Part shown: positions 25,218 to 34,113 of the stretch, piece after piece | How the letters are laid out: every line of letters starts with the position of its first letter | Numbering within the stretch: the first letter of the stretch is position 1 | Assembly: GCF_014201115.1 (NCBI RefSeq) | Contig: NZ_JACHDO010000001.1 | Location: forward strand, 4,774,001 to 4,838,000 | Direction of reading: 5' to 3' | Source of the DNA: Nocardiopsis metallicus | Lineage (GTDB): Bacteria; Actinomycetota; Actinomycetes; Streptosporangiales; Streptosporangiaceae | DNA length: 64,000 nucleotides | Notes under the pieces: generated by a model | What the model saw: only the letters and a program-made list of their open reading frames with translations | Told to the model about the DNA's origin: nothing | Databases searched by the model: none | Made by a program: the position numbers and the translations under genes

Positions 25218-26654
25218 CTAACCCCGCAGTTCGGCGCCCTGCTGCTGCTCGGCGCCCCGGTGCTGGTGATCGGGCCCCTCACCGGTGAGCGCCTCTTCCG
25301 CGGGCCGGGCGCCGAGCTGTTGCGCCGCGCCGTGCTGGTGCTGCTCGCGGTCGGCTCCGTCTCCATGGTCACCCGGGCGGCCACCGCCTGGAACCCGCTG
25401 CTCGGCCTCGGGTCCGCGCCGCCTCCGGGGCAGCAGGTCGCGCACCGCGACCCCCTTGGTGCGCATCAGCAGCACGGAGAGCACGCTGACCACCACCATG
25501 GTCACCGCACCACCGGTGAACAGGCTGGCCTGCGGGCCGAAGACGTCCGCGATCAGACCCACCACGGGTGCGCCGATCGGGGCCACGCCCATGAAGACCA
25601 GCAGGAACATGCTCATCACCCGACCGCGCATCTGCGGGTCGACGCTCATCTGGAAGGTGGCGTTGAGCGTGGTCACGAAGGTCATGAAGAGCACGCCCAT
25701 CGGGACCAGGACCAGTACGAAGGCCACGTAGCCCGGCATCAGCCCCGCCACGAGCTGGGCGACGCCGAAGCCCATCGAGCCGATGAGCACCAGCTTCAGC
25801 CGCGGGCGTTCGCGCCGTGCGGCCAGCAGGGCGCCGGCCAGCGCGCCCACCGCGAGGGCCGCGGCGGCCACCCCGAAGGCCTCGGCACCGGTCTCGAACA
25901 CGTTGTTGACCATGAGTGCGATCTGGGTCTGCCCGTTGGCGCCGAAGAACTGCACCGAGCCGGCCAGCACCAGCAGCAGGACGAGGTCGCGTCTACCCCC
26001 GATGTAACGCAGGCCCTCGCGGATCTGTCCCTTGCCGCGCGGCAGGCGTTCGGTGGGGTTGAGGTCGGCGGTGCGGATCATCAGCAGCGCGACGATCGTG
26101 AAGGCGAACGAGAGCCCGTTGATCATGAACACCGGACCGCTGCCGATCAGACCGATGAGCACACCGGCGACGGCGGGCCCGGTGACCCGGCCGAGCTGGA
26201 AGCTGGCGCTGTTCAGGGCGATGGCGTTGGGCAGCAGGTCCCGGTCGACCATCTCCGGGACGAAGGCCTGGCGCCCCGGGTTGTCCAGCACGGTGATCAT
26301 GCCCAGGCCGAAGGCGAACACGTACACGTGCCAGACCTCGGCGGCGCCGAGCACGGCCAGGACGCCCAGGCCGACGGCGAGCACGCCCATGCTGGCCTGG
26401 GTGAGCATCAGCAGTTTGCGCTTGTCGAAGCGGTCCACCATGGCGCCGCCCCAGAGCCCGAAGAAGAGCATGGGCAGGAACTGCAGCGCGGTGGTCATCC
26501 CCAGTGCGATGCCGCTGCCACCGCTGAGCTGGAGGACCAGCCAGTCCTGGGCGATGCGCTGCATCCAGGTGCCGGGGTTGGAGATCAGCTGACCGAGCGC
26601 GTAGATCCGGTAGTTGCGCACGGACAGGGAACGGAACATCGCGGCACGACGCAT
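25218..26654 (-). CDS. MFS exporter (EntS-like) with anomalous C-terminal tail
   Basis: 478 aa from ATG 26654, with GGGAGGG upstream. About 12 TM segments, the motif-A-like GGAMVDRFDKRKLLML, and VLDNPGRQAFVPEMV after helix 4 mark the DHA3/enterobactin-exporter group. It exports an unknown small molecule. The MFS fold ends near KGVAVRDLLPRRRR. The last ~65 codons (25218 to about 25430) are Gln/His/Gly-rich with poor third-position GC, while the opposite strand there is hydrophobic with near-total third-position GC. The tail may be read-through into a relic. Confidence 0.85.
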   Translation of the reverse strand: MRRAAMFRSLSVRNYRIYALGQLISNPGTWMQRIAQDWLVLQLSGGSGIALGMTTALQFLPMLFFGLWGGAMVDRFDKRKLLMLTQASMGVLAVGLGVLAVLGAAEVWHVYVFAFGLGMITVLDNPGRQAFVPEMVDRDLLPNAIALNSASFQLGRVTGPAVAGVLIGLIGSGPVFMINGLSFAFTIVALLMIRTADLNPTERLPRGKGQIREGLRYIGGRRDLVLLLVLAGSVQFFGANGQTQIALMVNNVFETGAEAFGVAAAALAVGALAGALLAARRERPRLKLVLIGSMGFGVAQLVAGLMPGYVAFVLVLVPMGVLFMTFVTTLNATFQMSVDPQMRGRVMSMFLLVFMGVAPIGAPVVGLIADVFGPQASLFTGGAVTMVVVSVLSVLLMRTKGVAVRDLLPRRRRGPEAEQRVPGGGRPGDHGDGADREQHQHGAAQQLGARPAEEALTGEGPDHQHRGAEQQQGAELRG

Positions 26655-26733
26655 CAGTCCCTCCCCGTGGCGGCGGTGGGCCGGGCAAGGACGGAAGCGG
26701 CCACCGGGACGTGGTTTCGGGGGCACATAAGTA

Positions 26734-26768
26734 AACGGCGTTGACTCATCATCTGGGTCAACGCCGTT
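26734..26768. terminator. Perfect 12-bp inverted repeat between permease and MFS genes
   Basis: AACGGCGTTGAC and GTCAACGCCGTT surround an 11-nt spacer. It lies downstream of the permease stop and 80 bp before the MFS start, so it may be the permease terminator or an operator for the exporter. Confidence 0.5.
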
Positions 26769-26832
26769 CACCGTGCCGCGCATTCCCCGCGACGCGGTCC
26801 GTGCCGGAGCACGTTCCCGTATCAGGGAGGAA

Positions 26833-28281
26833 TCAGCCGATCAGCGCGTAGATCGGCGCCTCGGCGAAGTGGATCAGGAAGACCACCGAGATGAGCCACA
26901 GGAGCGGGTGCACCTGACGGCCCCGGCCGGTGACCAGCATGACGAAGGCGAAGGCGAGCAGACCGAACCCGATGCCGTTGGCGATCGAGTAGGTGAAGGG
27001 CATCATGATGATCGCCAGGAAGGAACCGATGCCGATCGCCGGGTCCTTGAAGTTGATGTTGGTGACCTGGGTCATCATCATGAAGCCGACGATGACCAGC
27101 ACCGGAGTGGCGGCCTCGAAGGGCACCAGGGTGACCAGCGGCGTGAAGAGCGTCGCGATCAGGAACATCGCGCCGGTGACGATCGGGGCGATACCCGTCC
27201 GGGCGCCCTCACCGACACCCGCGGCGGACTCGGCGTAGACGGTGGCCACCGAGGCCGAACCCGCACCGCCGAGCAGGGTGCCGATGGCGTCGGCGGTCAG
27301 GACCTCGCGGCTGCCCTCGATGTTGCCGTCCTCGTCCGCCAGGCCGGCCTGCTGGGCGACACCCACCATGGTGCCCATGGTGTCGAAGAAGTCGGCCAGC
27401 AGCAGGGTGAAGATCAGCATCACGAGGGTGGCCGCGCCGATGTCGGAGAAGCGTCCCGAGAGGCCGCCCTCGGCGAAGAGCCCCAGGAGGGAGACGTCCG
27501 GCACCGCGACGAGGTCGCCCACGCTGGTGGGCAGGGTGGGGACGGTCAGGCCCCAGCCGAGGCCGCCTTCACCGTCGCCGAGGAGCGCTTCGACGACGAT
27601 GGCGATGACCGTGGTGACCACGATGCCGATGAGCAGCGCGCCACGGACGTTGCGCACGTACAGGGCGATGCTCAGGAGCAGGCCGATGACGAAGATCAGG
27701 ATGGGCCAGCCGTTGAGGCCGCCGTCGCCGAGCTGGACCGGGGTACCTTCGCCGGCCTGCACGAAACCGGCGTTGACCAGACCGATGAAGGCGAGGAAGA
27801 GACCCACACCGACCGCGATCGCGATCTTGAGGCCGGGCGGGATCGCGGAGAAGACCGCGGTACGGAAACCGGTCAGCACGAGGATGAGGAGCAGGAGGCC
27901 CTCGATGATGACCAGCAGGAAGACGTCAGCCCAGGGCATGAAGGGGGCGATGCCGTAGGCGATGACGGCGTTCAGGCCCATGCCCGCCGCGATGGCGAAC
28001 GGATAGCGGCTGACCATGCCCATGATCACGCAGGAGATGGCGGCGACCAGGGCCGTCATCGCGGCGACGCCGGGGATGCCCAGCGTCTCACCGTTGACGT
28101 CCTCGGCGGTGCCGATGATCAGCGGGTTGAGGACGACGATGTACGCCATGGCGAAGAAGGTCGCCATGCCGCCGCGGACCTCGGTGCCGAGGGTCGAGCC
28201 GCGCTCGGAGATCTTGAAGAAGCGGTCCATGGAGCCCTTGGGCTCTCTGGACTCGGTGGGGGATGGGGTTGATGCGTTCAC
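26833..28281 (-). CDS. NCS2 purine permease (AzgA-type)
   Basis: 482 aa from GTG 28281 (an ATG at 28230 is an alternative). About 13 hydrophobic segments. Recognised blocks are DRFFKISERGSTLGTEVRGG at the N-terminus, GMGLNAVIAYG, LADFFDTMGTMVGVA and VTGAMFLIATLFTPLV. The AzgA/GhxP group imports adenine, guanine or hypoxanthine with protons. A promoter or purine riboswitch was not recognised upstream. Followed by the MFS exporter gene on the same strand. Confidence 0.9.
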   Translation of the reverse strand: MNASTPSPTESREPKGSMDRFFKISERGSTLGTEVRGGMATFFAMAYIVVLNPLIIGTAEDVNGETLGIPGVAAMTALVAAISCVIMGMVSRYPFAIAAGMGLNAVIAYGIAPFMPWADVFLLVIIEGLLLLILVLTGFRTAVFSAIPPGLKIAIAVGVGLFLAFIGLVNAGFVQAGEGTPVQLGDGGLNGWPILIFVIGLLLSIALYVRNVRGALLIGIVVTTVIAIVVEALLGDGEGGLGWGLTVPTLPTSVGDLVAVPDVSLLGLFAEGGLSGRFSDIGAATLVMLIFTLLLADFFDTMGTMVGVAQQAGLADEDGNIEGSREVLTADAIGTLLGGAGSASVATVYAESAAGVGEGARTGIAPIVTGAMFLIATLFTPLVTLVPFEAATPVLVIVGFMMMTQVTNINFKDPAIGIGSFLAIIMMPFTYSIANGIGFGLLAFAFVMLVTGRGRQVHPLLWLISVVFLIHFAEAPIYALIG

Positions 28282-28502
28282 GTCGTCAGCCTGACCTGGT
28301 CGTGTTACCGGACAACAAGGATTCTGCGCCAGATTAGTTGCATCTTCATACAACACGAGCCACGTGTTTCACATCTGTTTCATAGAAAACACCATATGGT
28401 CGGATGATCGACCTGCTCGATGTGACCAACTCGTCTTTCCCCAGGCCACGGGCCCGAAGGCGTCCCCCTCTCTCCTGTCAGAGCAGCGGATAGCCTGGAA
28501 CC

Positions 28503-28790
28503 GTGCGCAAACCTCGCCAGCCAGACCCCGAAGTCCACGAGAGCGACTACCGAGTCCCGGCCGCCATCGGCACGGTCGCGTGGGCGATCGCGCTCGTCGT
28601 GCTCCTCGTCATGGGGGACGGCCTGCCCGACTCGGAACGCTGGTGGATCGGCGTGTGTGTGACCGGGATCGCCCTAGGCGTCTTCGGCTTCCTCTACATC
28701 CCCTACCTGTTCCGCAAACGCGACGAGGCGGCCGATCGCGCGGCCGAACGGGCCGCCGACTCCCACCCCCGCGAGCCCGGAACCCCCTGA
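28503..28790 (+). CDS. DUF2530-like two-TM membrane protein
   Basis: 95 aa from GTG 28503. Two hydrophobic helices, GTVAWAIALVVLLVMGD and ICVTGIALGVFGFLYIPYLF-type, separated by a short loop with a WW pair, and a charged, Ala/Arg/Glu-rich C-terminal tail. This layout matches the actinobacterial DUF2530 family, whose function is unknown. It is followed after 52 bp by the methyltransferase gene, and the two may be co-transcribed. Confidence 0.7.
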   Translation: MRKPRQPDPEVHESDYRVPAAIGTVAWAIALVVLLVMGDGLPDSERWWIGVCVTGIALGVFGFLYIPYLFRKRDEAADRAAERAADSHPREPGTP

Positions 28791-28842
28791 GCTGGGGCAC
28801 CGGCCCACCGGGGCACCTCGTCACCTGACCGATAATGGGCGG

Positions 28843-30339
28843 GTGTCTGAGACAGAATTCCCGCGCGGACTCGCCGACCGCCTCCGCGGCATCCTGATCG
28901 ACGCCGACTACACGGTGTCCGGTGTCCGCGACCGCCTCGGCGACGCCGCCGCCAAAGCCCTGGCCCGCGAGCAGCTCGTGCCCGCACTCCGCGCCACGGG
29001 CGGGGAGGAACGCCTCGGACTGCTCCTACGCCTGTGGTGGCTCCAGACCCCCATCCCGGCGCGGGCGGCCCGTTCCATCCTTCCCGTCGACGACCTCGCC
29101 GAGGCCGGACTGGTCACCGTCGAGGAGGAGCCCGACGGTCCCCTCGTGCGCGCCCTCGTCCACCTGGGCCCCTGGGAACTGGAGGAGGACCGCCCCGGCT
29201 TCGTCGTCTCCGACCCCAAGGTGCACCCCGGCCGCGGGGACGTCCCGCGCCACGACCACGTGGTGGGCGCGGGCGGCGCCTCCGCCAACCTCTCCCGGCT
29301 GATCGTCGACGGCCCCTTCGAGCGCGCCCTGGACCTCGGTACGGGCTGCGGGGTGCAGGCCCTGCACCTGGCCTCCCGGGCCCGCGAGGTGGTCGCCACC
29401 GACCTCAATCCGCGCGCGGTGCACCTGGCCGGGGTCAGCCTGGCGCTGTCCGGGATCACGGGCGCGCGCCTGGCCCAGGGCTCGTTGTTCGAACCGGTCA
29501 AGGGCGAGCGCTTCGACCTGATCGTGTCGAACCCGCCGTTCGTGATCACCCCCGAGGCGGCCCGCTTCACCTACCGCGAGTCCGACCTGCCCGGCGACAC
29601 CGTCTGCGCCGAACTGGTACGGCAGGCGCCCAGCTACCTCACCGAGGGCGGTTGGGGGCAGTTCCTCGCCAACTGGACGCACACCGACGGCGACGACTGG
29701 CAGGACCGGGTCGGCGGCTGGATCACCGGAACCGGCTGCTCCGGCTGGGTCGTGCAGCGCGACGTCCAGGACCCCGCCGAGTACGTGGAACTGTGGCTGC
29801 GCGACTCCTGCGAGCAGGGCACCCCCGAGTACACCCGGCGCTACGACGCCTGGCTGGACTACTTCGACCGCGAGGGCATCAAGGGCATCGGCTTCGGCTG
29901 GATCAGCCTGCGCAACGACGTCGCCCAGGACGCCACCGTGAAGGTGGAGGAGCTGCGGCACGACGTCCAGCAGCCGGTCGGCCCGTACCTGCCGGAGGTG
30001 GTGGACGGGGCGATGACCGCGCACCGGCTCACCGACGCCGCGCTGCTCTCCGCGCACGTGGCCCTGGCGCCGAACGTGGTCGAGGAGCGCGTGGCCGTAC
30101 CCGGCGCGCCCGACCCGGAGAAGATCGTGCTGCGCCAGCGCGAGGGCCTGCGCCGCGTGGCCCGTATCGGCACCGTGGAGTCGGCCCTGGCCAGCGTCTG
30201 CGACGGCACCATGCCGGTGGGTCCGCTGCTGGACGCCATCGCCGAGCTCATGGGCGAGGACCCGGCCATGATCCGCGAACGCACCCCGGAGGCGCTGCGC
30301 ACCCTGATCTCTGAGGGCTTCTTCCGCGTGGCGCGCTGA
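28843..30339 (+). CDS. Class I SAM-dependent methyltransferase (PrmC/RlmG-like core)
   Basis: 498 aa from GTG 28843. The N-terminal ~150 residues form a helical domain common in actinobacterial orthologues. The Rossmann core starts at ALDLGTGCGVQALHLA (motif I, about residue 165) and has DLIVSNPPFVI (NPPF motif near residue 230), which methylates amide or amino nitrogen in proteins, RNA or DNA. A C-terminal ~180-residue region (LRQREGLRRVARIG onward) is a further family-specific domain. The substrate is unknown. Next gene is convergent. Confidence 0.85.
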   Translation: MSETEFPRGLADRLRGILIDADYTVSGVRDRLGDAAAKALAREQLVPALRATGGEERLGLLLRLWWLQTPIPARAARSILPVDDLAEAGLVTVEEEPDGPLVRALVHLGPWELEEDRPGFVVSDPKVHPGRGDVPRHDHVVGAGGASANLSRLIVDGPFERALDLGTGCGVQALHLASRAREVVATDLNPRAVHLAGVSLALSGITGARLAQGSLFEPVKGERFDLIVSNPPFVITPEAARFTYRESDLPGDTVCAELVRQAPSYLTEGGWGQFLANWTHTDGDDWQDRVGGWITGTGCSGWVVQRDVQDPAEYVELWLRDSCEQGTPEYTRRYDAWLDYFDREGIKGIGFGWISLRNDVAQDATVKVEELRHDVQQPVGPYLPEVVDGAMTAHRLTDAALLSAHVALAPNVVEERVAVPGAPDPEKIVLRQREGLRRVARIGTVESALASVCDGTMPVGPLLDAIAELMGEDPAMIRERTPEALRTLISEGFFRVAR

Positions 30340-30351
30340 CCGGGCCCGGAG

Positions 30352-31872
30352 CTAGACCGCGGGCCCGGGGTACCGGCCCCGCTTGTGGAGGAAGCCGAAC
30401 GCGGCTGACGCGAACAGAACCGCGGCGGCGATGACCAGGGTGACCCGGTAGCCGTTGTCGAAGGCCTGGACGGCTGCCCCCAGCAGCGCGTCCGCGTCGG
30501 CGGGATCCAGGCCCTGCGACGCCCGGAGGGCCTCGTCCATCCCCTCGGCGGCCGCCGGAGGCGCCTGCGCTGGCAGGGAGACGGTTCGGGCGTAGACGGC
30601 GGCCATCAGGCTGCCCAGGACCGCGACGCCGGTCAGGCTGCCCAGCTCGTAGGACACCTCCTCCACGGAGGCTGCCATGCCCGCCCGGTACGCGGGGGCG
30701 TTGCCCACGATCGCCGCGGAGGCGGCCGTCATCGACGCGCCGGTGCCCGCACCGACCACCAGCAGGCCCGCGACCGTCCAGACCAGCGGGGCCGAGGTGG
30801 ACAGCAGGACGCCCACGGTGCCCACGGCCGTCGCGAGCAGCCCGGTCACGATCACCGGCCGGGTGCCCAGGCGGTACAGCAGCGCTCCGACGGTCACGCC
30901 CACGGGCAGGGCGCCCAGGGCCATCGCGGCGACGGTCAGGCCGGACTGGAACGGGGTGAAGCCCAGCACCAGCTGCAGGCGCTGGGTCAGCACCAACTGC
31001 ACGCCCGCGAGCGCGAACATGGCCATCCCCGCCGCGAGCACACCGACGAGGATGCGCGGGTCGCGGAAGAGCGCGAAGTCGATCAGCGGGTAGGCCTGAC
31101 CGCGCTGGCGCCGGACGAAACTCCACGAACCCGCGACCGCCACCCCCACGGACACCGCCACGGCGAGCACGGACGGCTCCGGACCGGTGACCTCCTTGAT
31201 CGCGTAGACCACACCCACCAGACCGGCCATGACCTGTACCGAGGCCAGGAAGTCCCAGGGGCGCTCGGAGCTGCCCGAGCCTCCGGGAGCGACCACGGCG
31301 GCCAGCGCCAGTGCCACCAGCACGATCGGCACGTTCACCAGGAAGACCGAGCCCCACCAGAAGAACTCCAACAGTGCTCCACCGACGATCGGTCCGATCG
31401 CGGCACCGGCCATCGCCATGGTGCCCCAGACCCCGATGGCGATCCCGCGTTCGCGCTCGTCCACGAAGGTGACGCGGATCAGCGACAGCGTGGCGGGCAT
31501 CATCGCGGCGGCGCCCACCGCCAGGAAGGCGCGTCCGGCGATCAGCATGGCGGGGGTCAGGGAGTAGGCGGCCACCAGCGAGGCGGTGCCGAACAGCACG
31601 AGCCCGATCAGGTACATGCGCTTGTGCCCGACCCGGTCGCCGAGCGTTCCGGCGCCCAGCAGCAGGCCCGCCATCACCAGGGGGTAGGCGTTGATGATCC
31701 AGAGTCGTTCGGAGGCGCTGGCCTGGAGTTCGGCGCTCAGGGTGGGCAGCGCGGTGTACAGGATGGTCATGTCCACCGAGATCAGCAGCAGCCCGGCCGA
31801 GACGGCGGCCAGGACGAGCCAGCGTCTGGTTCCAGAGACCGGCTGGACCCCGGTTTCGGTCGTGTCGCTCAC
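30352..31872 (-). CDS. MFS DHA2-type multidrug exporter (14 TM)
   Basis: 506 aa from GTG 31872, which overlaps the TGA of the TetR gene (GTGA). The sequence has the 14-helix layout of QacA/EmrB-like proteins, with DMTILYTALPTLSAEL in helix 1, GTLGDRVGHKRMYLIG (motif A) and GPIVGGALLEFFWWGSVFLV (motif C-like). It exports drugs or toxic metabolites through the membrane. Translationally coupled to its repressor gene, so induction should raise both. Confidence 0.92.
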   Translation of the reverse strand: MSDTTETGVQPVSGTRRWLVLAAVSAGLLLISVDMTILYTALPTLSAELQASASERLWIINAYPLVMAGLLLGAGTLGDRVGHKRMYLIGLVLFGTASLVAAYSLTPAMLIAGRAFLAVGAAAMMPATLSLIRVTFVDERERGIAIGVWGTMAMAGAAIGPIVGGALLEFFWWGSVFLVNVPIVLVALALAAVVAPGGSGSSERPWDFLASVQVMAGLVGVVYAIKEVTGPEPSVLAVAVSVGVAVAGSWSFVRRQRGQAYPLIDFALFRDPRILVGVLAAGMAMFALAGVQLVLTQRLQLVLGFTPFQSGLTVAAMALGALPVGVTVGALLYRLGTRPVIVTGLLATAVGTVGVLLSTSAPLVWTVAGLLVVGAGTGASMTAASAAIVGNAPAYRAGMAASVEEVSYELGSLTGVAVLGSLMAAVYARTVSLPAQAPPAAAEGMDEALRASQGLDPADADALLGAAVQAFDNGYRVTLVIAAAVLFASAAFGFLHKRGRYPGPAV

Positions 31873-32438
31873 GCGCGCTTCTCCTCGGGGGCGGGTGCTT
31901 CGGGGTCGGCGGCGAGCAGTTCGGCCACGCGCGCCCGCAGGCCCTCTTCGACCTCTTCGGAGAGCGCGTTGCCGGGGGTGGCCCGGAACATCCAGAGCCC
32001 GTCGGCGGCCAGCCGCGCGAGGAACAGGTCCAGCCGCCGGGGGTCGAGCGAGTGCGGGGTGGGCACCCAGCGCTCCATCAGCTCGTCCCAGATCCGGGCC
32101 AGCTCGGGGTTGGACTCCGCCTCGACCATGAAGGCGAGGTCGGCCTGCCTGGTCTCCTCGCGCATCATCACGTGCACGTAGGCGGCGCCCCGCTCCATGG
32201 GAGTGGCCTCCGCCCAGGGTTTGCCGAGCTCGGCGACCAGGCGGGCCTCCCATCCGTCGACGAGGTGCCGCTGGATCGCCAGGATCATGTCCTCGCGGGT
32301 GCGGAAGTGGTAGAGCAGGCCGCCCTTGGTCAGCCCGGCCTCCTCGGCGGCGGAGTCCATGGTCAGCGCGGTGATGCCCGCGCGCTCGGTCACCCGGACC
32401 GCGGCGTCGAGGATGAGGGTTCTCGAACTAGGTCGCAT
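31869..32438 (-). CDS. TetR-family repressor
   Basis: 189 aa. The N-terminal HTH reads ILDAAVRVTERAGITALTMD and AAEEAGLTKGGLLYHFRTRE, followed by an all-helical ligand domain typical of the family. A 30-bp palindrome begins 5 bp upstream of its ATG. It is the first gene of an operon with the MFS exporter and probably represses it until a substrate binds. Confidence 0.92.
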   Translation of the reverse strand: MRPSSRTLILDAAVRVTERAGITALTMDSAAEEAGLTKGGLLYHFRTREDMILAIQRHLVDGWEARLVAELGKPWAEATPMERGAAYVHVMMREETRQADLAFMVEAESNPELARIWDELMERWVPTPHSLDPRRLDLFLARLAADGLWMFRATPGNALSEEVEEGLRARVAELLAADPEAPAPEEKRA

Positions 32439-32442
32439 AGGA

Positions 32443-32472
32443 GTAACTATACCTTTCGGAAGGTACAGTTAC
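32443..32472. promoter_or_regulatory. Probable TetR operator
   Basis: A 13-bp inverted repeat, GTAACTATACCTT and AAGGTACAGTTAC (one mismatch), around a TCGG centre, just upstream of the TetR start. Length and position fit autorepression. Confidence 0.8.
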
Positions 32473-32524
32473 GAGTGTGCGGCCCGCCACTTCCACCCCA
32501 TGGATCCCAAGGGTGACGCCGCGA

Positions 32525-33025
32525 CTACATGTCGGTGAAGACGGCCTCGCCCTCGCCGTTCTCCTTGCCGCCCTCGATCAGGACGAAGCCCGGATCGTCG
32601 ACATGCACGGTGACCTCCTCGGCGCACTCCAGGCCCACCAGGTGCGTCTCGCCGGGCTCGAAGGGGCTGACGTCGGCGGGAAGCTGGACGGAGCAGGCAA
32701 CGGACTGGCCCAGGTGGTCGAACTCAACGGAGGGCCGGTAACCCGAGTACACCGGAGTGGAACGTCCACCGTCGGCCTCGCTGTACAGGGTGAGTTCGAC
32801 GGTGATCTGATCGCCAGCGGCGAAGACCCACTCGGTGACCTCCTCCTCGGCGCCCTCGGCCCCGGTCTCCGCCAGACCCTCCTCGGGCTCCTCGGCCTGC
32901 ACTGCTTCAGCGGCCCCCGCGGGGCTGTCGGCGGCCTCCTCCGCGGGTTCGTCGGACGTTCCGGAGCAGCCCGTGAGCAGCAGGGCGAGGAGGGCAGCGG
33001 GGACAACAGCGTGGGCGGTACGCAT
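32525..33025 (-). CDS. Lipoprotein, DUF-type
   Basis: 166 aa from ATG 33025. It has a lipoprotein signal peptide ending in the lipobox LLTGC, so it is anchored outside the cytoplasmic membrane. A long acidic, Ala/Glu-rich linker (about residues 25-65) leads to a beta-rich domain (VFAAGDQITVELTLYSEADG, YSGYRPSVEFDHLG) with two Cys that may pair. Ligand and function unknown. Divergent from the MOSC gene. Confidence 0.75.
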   Translation of the reverse strand: MRTAHAVVPAALLALLLTGCSGTSDEPAEEAADSPAGAAEAVQAEEPEEGLAETGAEGAEEEVTEWVFAAGDQITVELTLYSEADGGRSTPVYSGYRPSVEFDHLGQSVACSVQLPADVSPFEPGETHLVGLECAEEVTVHVDDPGFVLIEGGKENGEGEAVFTDM

Positions 33026-33120
33026 GCGGGGTCCTGTTCGGTCGGGGGACGGACTCACTTGACAGACGTCCGGGCAGCCGGTTCGGTTTCCTCCCGGGCG
33101 GTACCGGTAGCGTTTTCGGT

Positions 33121-33996
33121 ATGAGCCCTACTCCGACCGCCCGTGTGGCCGCGCTCGTCGTCCACCCCGTCAAGGGGTGCGCCGGGATCCCCCTGCGCAC
33201 CGCCGAACTCACCCCCGCCGGGATCACCCACGACCGCTCGTTCATGGTGGTCGACGACTCCGGTGACTTCCGCAGCCAGCGCAAGGACCCGCGAATGGCA
33301 CGGATCGTGCCCGAACTCGACGCCGACGGCACCCGGCTGGTACTGAGCACCGAGGGCCTCGCTCCGGTCAAGGTGGACGTGGACCCCCAGGGCCGCCGTC
33401 TGGACGTGGCCGTGCACAAGCAGCCGCTGGTGGGAGTGGACCAGGGCGACGAGGCCGCCGGATGGCTCACCGAGGTGTTCGGGCAGGCCAGCCGACTCGT
33501 TCGGGTCCCCGAGGACCACCGGCGCGAGACCGGTGGGCTGACCCCCGGTACCGCCGGTTTCGCCGACGGGCACGCCGCGGTGGTGGGTTCCCTGTCCTCC
33601 CTCGACCTGCTCAACGAGCGTATCCTCGCCAGCGGCGGTGAGGCCGTTCCGATGGACCGGTTCCGGCCCAACGTCGTGGTCTCCGGCTGGCCCGAGGCAC
33701 ACACCGAGGACCGGGTGCGCAGGGTCCGTCTGGGCACCGCGGAGCTGGGTTACGCGAAGGTGTGCATCCGGTGCGCGGTCACCACCGTCGACCAGGCCAG
33801 CGGAGTCAAGCGCGGCCCCGAACCGCTGCGCTCCCTGGCCGGGTACCGCCGCGCGGACGACGGCGGGGTGGCGTTCTGCTCGAAGTTCGCGGTGACCGTC
33901 CCCGGCACCGTGTCCGTGGGCGACCCGCTGGAGGTCACCGAGTGGGCCGAACCGGAACAGGGCCTGGGCCCCCGCCTGGCCGCGGCCACCCGCTGA
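33121..33996 (+). CDS. MOSC-domain protein
   Basis: 291 aa. An N-terminal MOSC_N beta barrel (VAALVVHPVKGCAGIPL, HDRSFMVVDDSGDF) is followed by the MOSC core with DRFRPNVVVSG and the Cys-containing KVCIRCAVTTVDQASG. Such proteins bind the molybdenum cofactor and act as amidoxime-reducing or related oxidoreductases. The Cys of the CIRC segment is the expected Mo ligand. The C-terminus (GVAFCSKFAVTVPGTVSVGD) is the usual last strand pair. Single-gene unit by spacing. Confidence 0.88.
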   Translation: MSPTPTARVAALVVHPVKGCAGIPLRTAELTPAGITHDRSFMVVDDSGDFRSQRKDPRMARIVPELDADGTRLVLSTEGLAPVKVDVDPQGRRLDVAVHKQPLVGVDQGDEAAGWLTEVFGQASRLVRVPEDHRRETGGLTPGTAGFADGHAAVVGSLSSLDLLNERILASGGEAVPMDRFRPNVVVSGWPEAHTEDRVRRVRLGTAELGYAKVCIRCAVTTVDQASGVKRGPEPLRSLAGYRRADDGGVAFCSKFAVTVPGTVSVGDPLEVTEWAEPEQGLGPRLAAATR

Positions 33997-34021
33997 CCCC
34001 CAGGACCCGGTGACGCTCCTC

Positions 34022-34045
34022 GCTACCAGGAACAGGTTCGGCGCC
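34022..34045 (+). repeat. Half-copy of a dispersed palindromic repeat
   Basis: This 24-bp segment matches 22 of 24 bases of one arm of the 56-bp palindrome at 56957-57012. Here the second arm is missing. It lies in the gap between two convergent genes. Confidence 0.55.
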
Positions 34046-34113
34046 CTGGGTCCCGGTGGTCTTGGGTCTCGGTGGTACGGCGCTTCTGGCAGCAGGAACA
34101 TCGGAGGCGTGGG

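Noticed and set aside
24681-26744. Very long plus-strand frame opposite thpR and the MFS gene
   Set aside because: Mostly Gly/His/Glu-rich by-product of the minus-strand genes; only 25,218-25,430 looked coding-like and is reported as an observation.
26773-28272. Long plus-strand frame opposite the purine permease
   Set aside because: Acidic/Arg/Gly-rich composition is the mirror of a hydrophobic membrane gene with clear NCS2 motifs.
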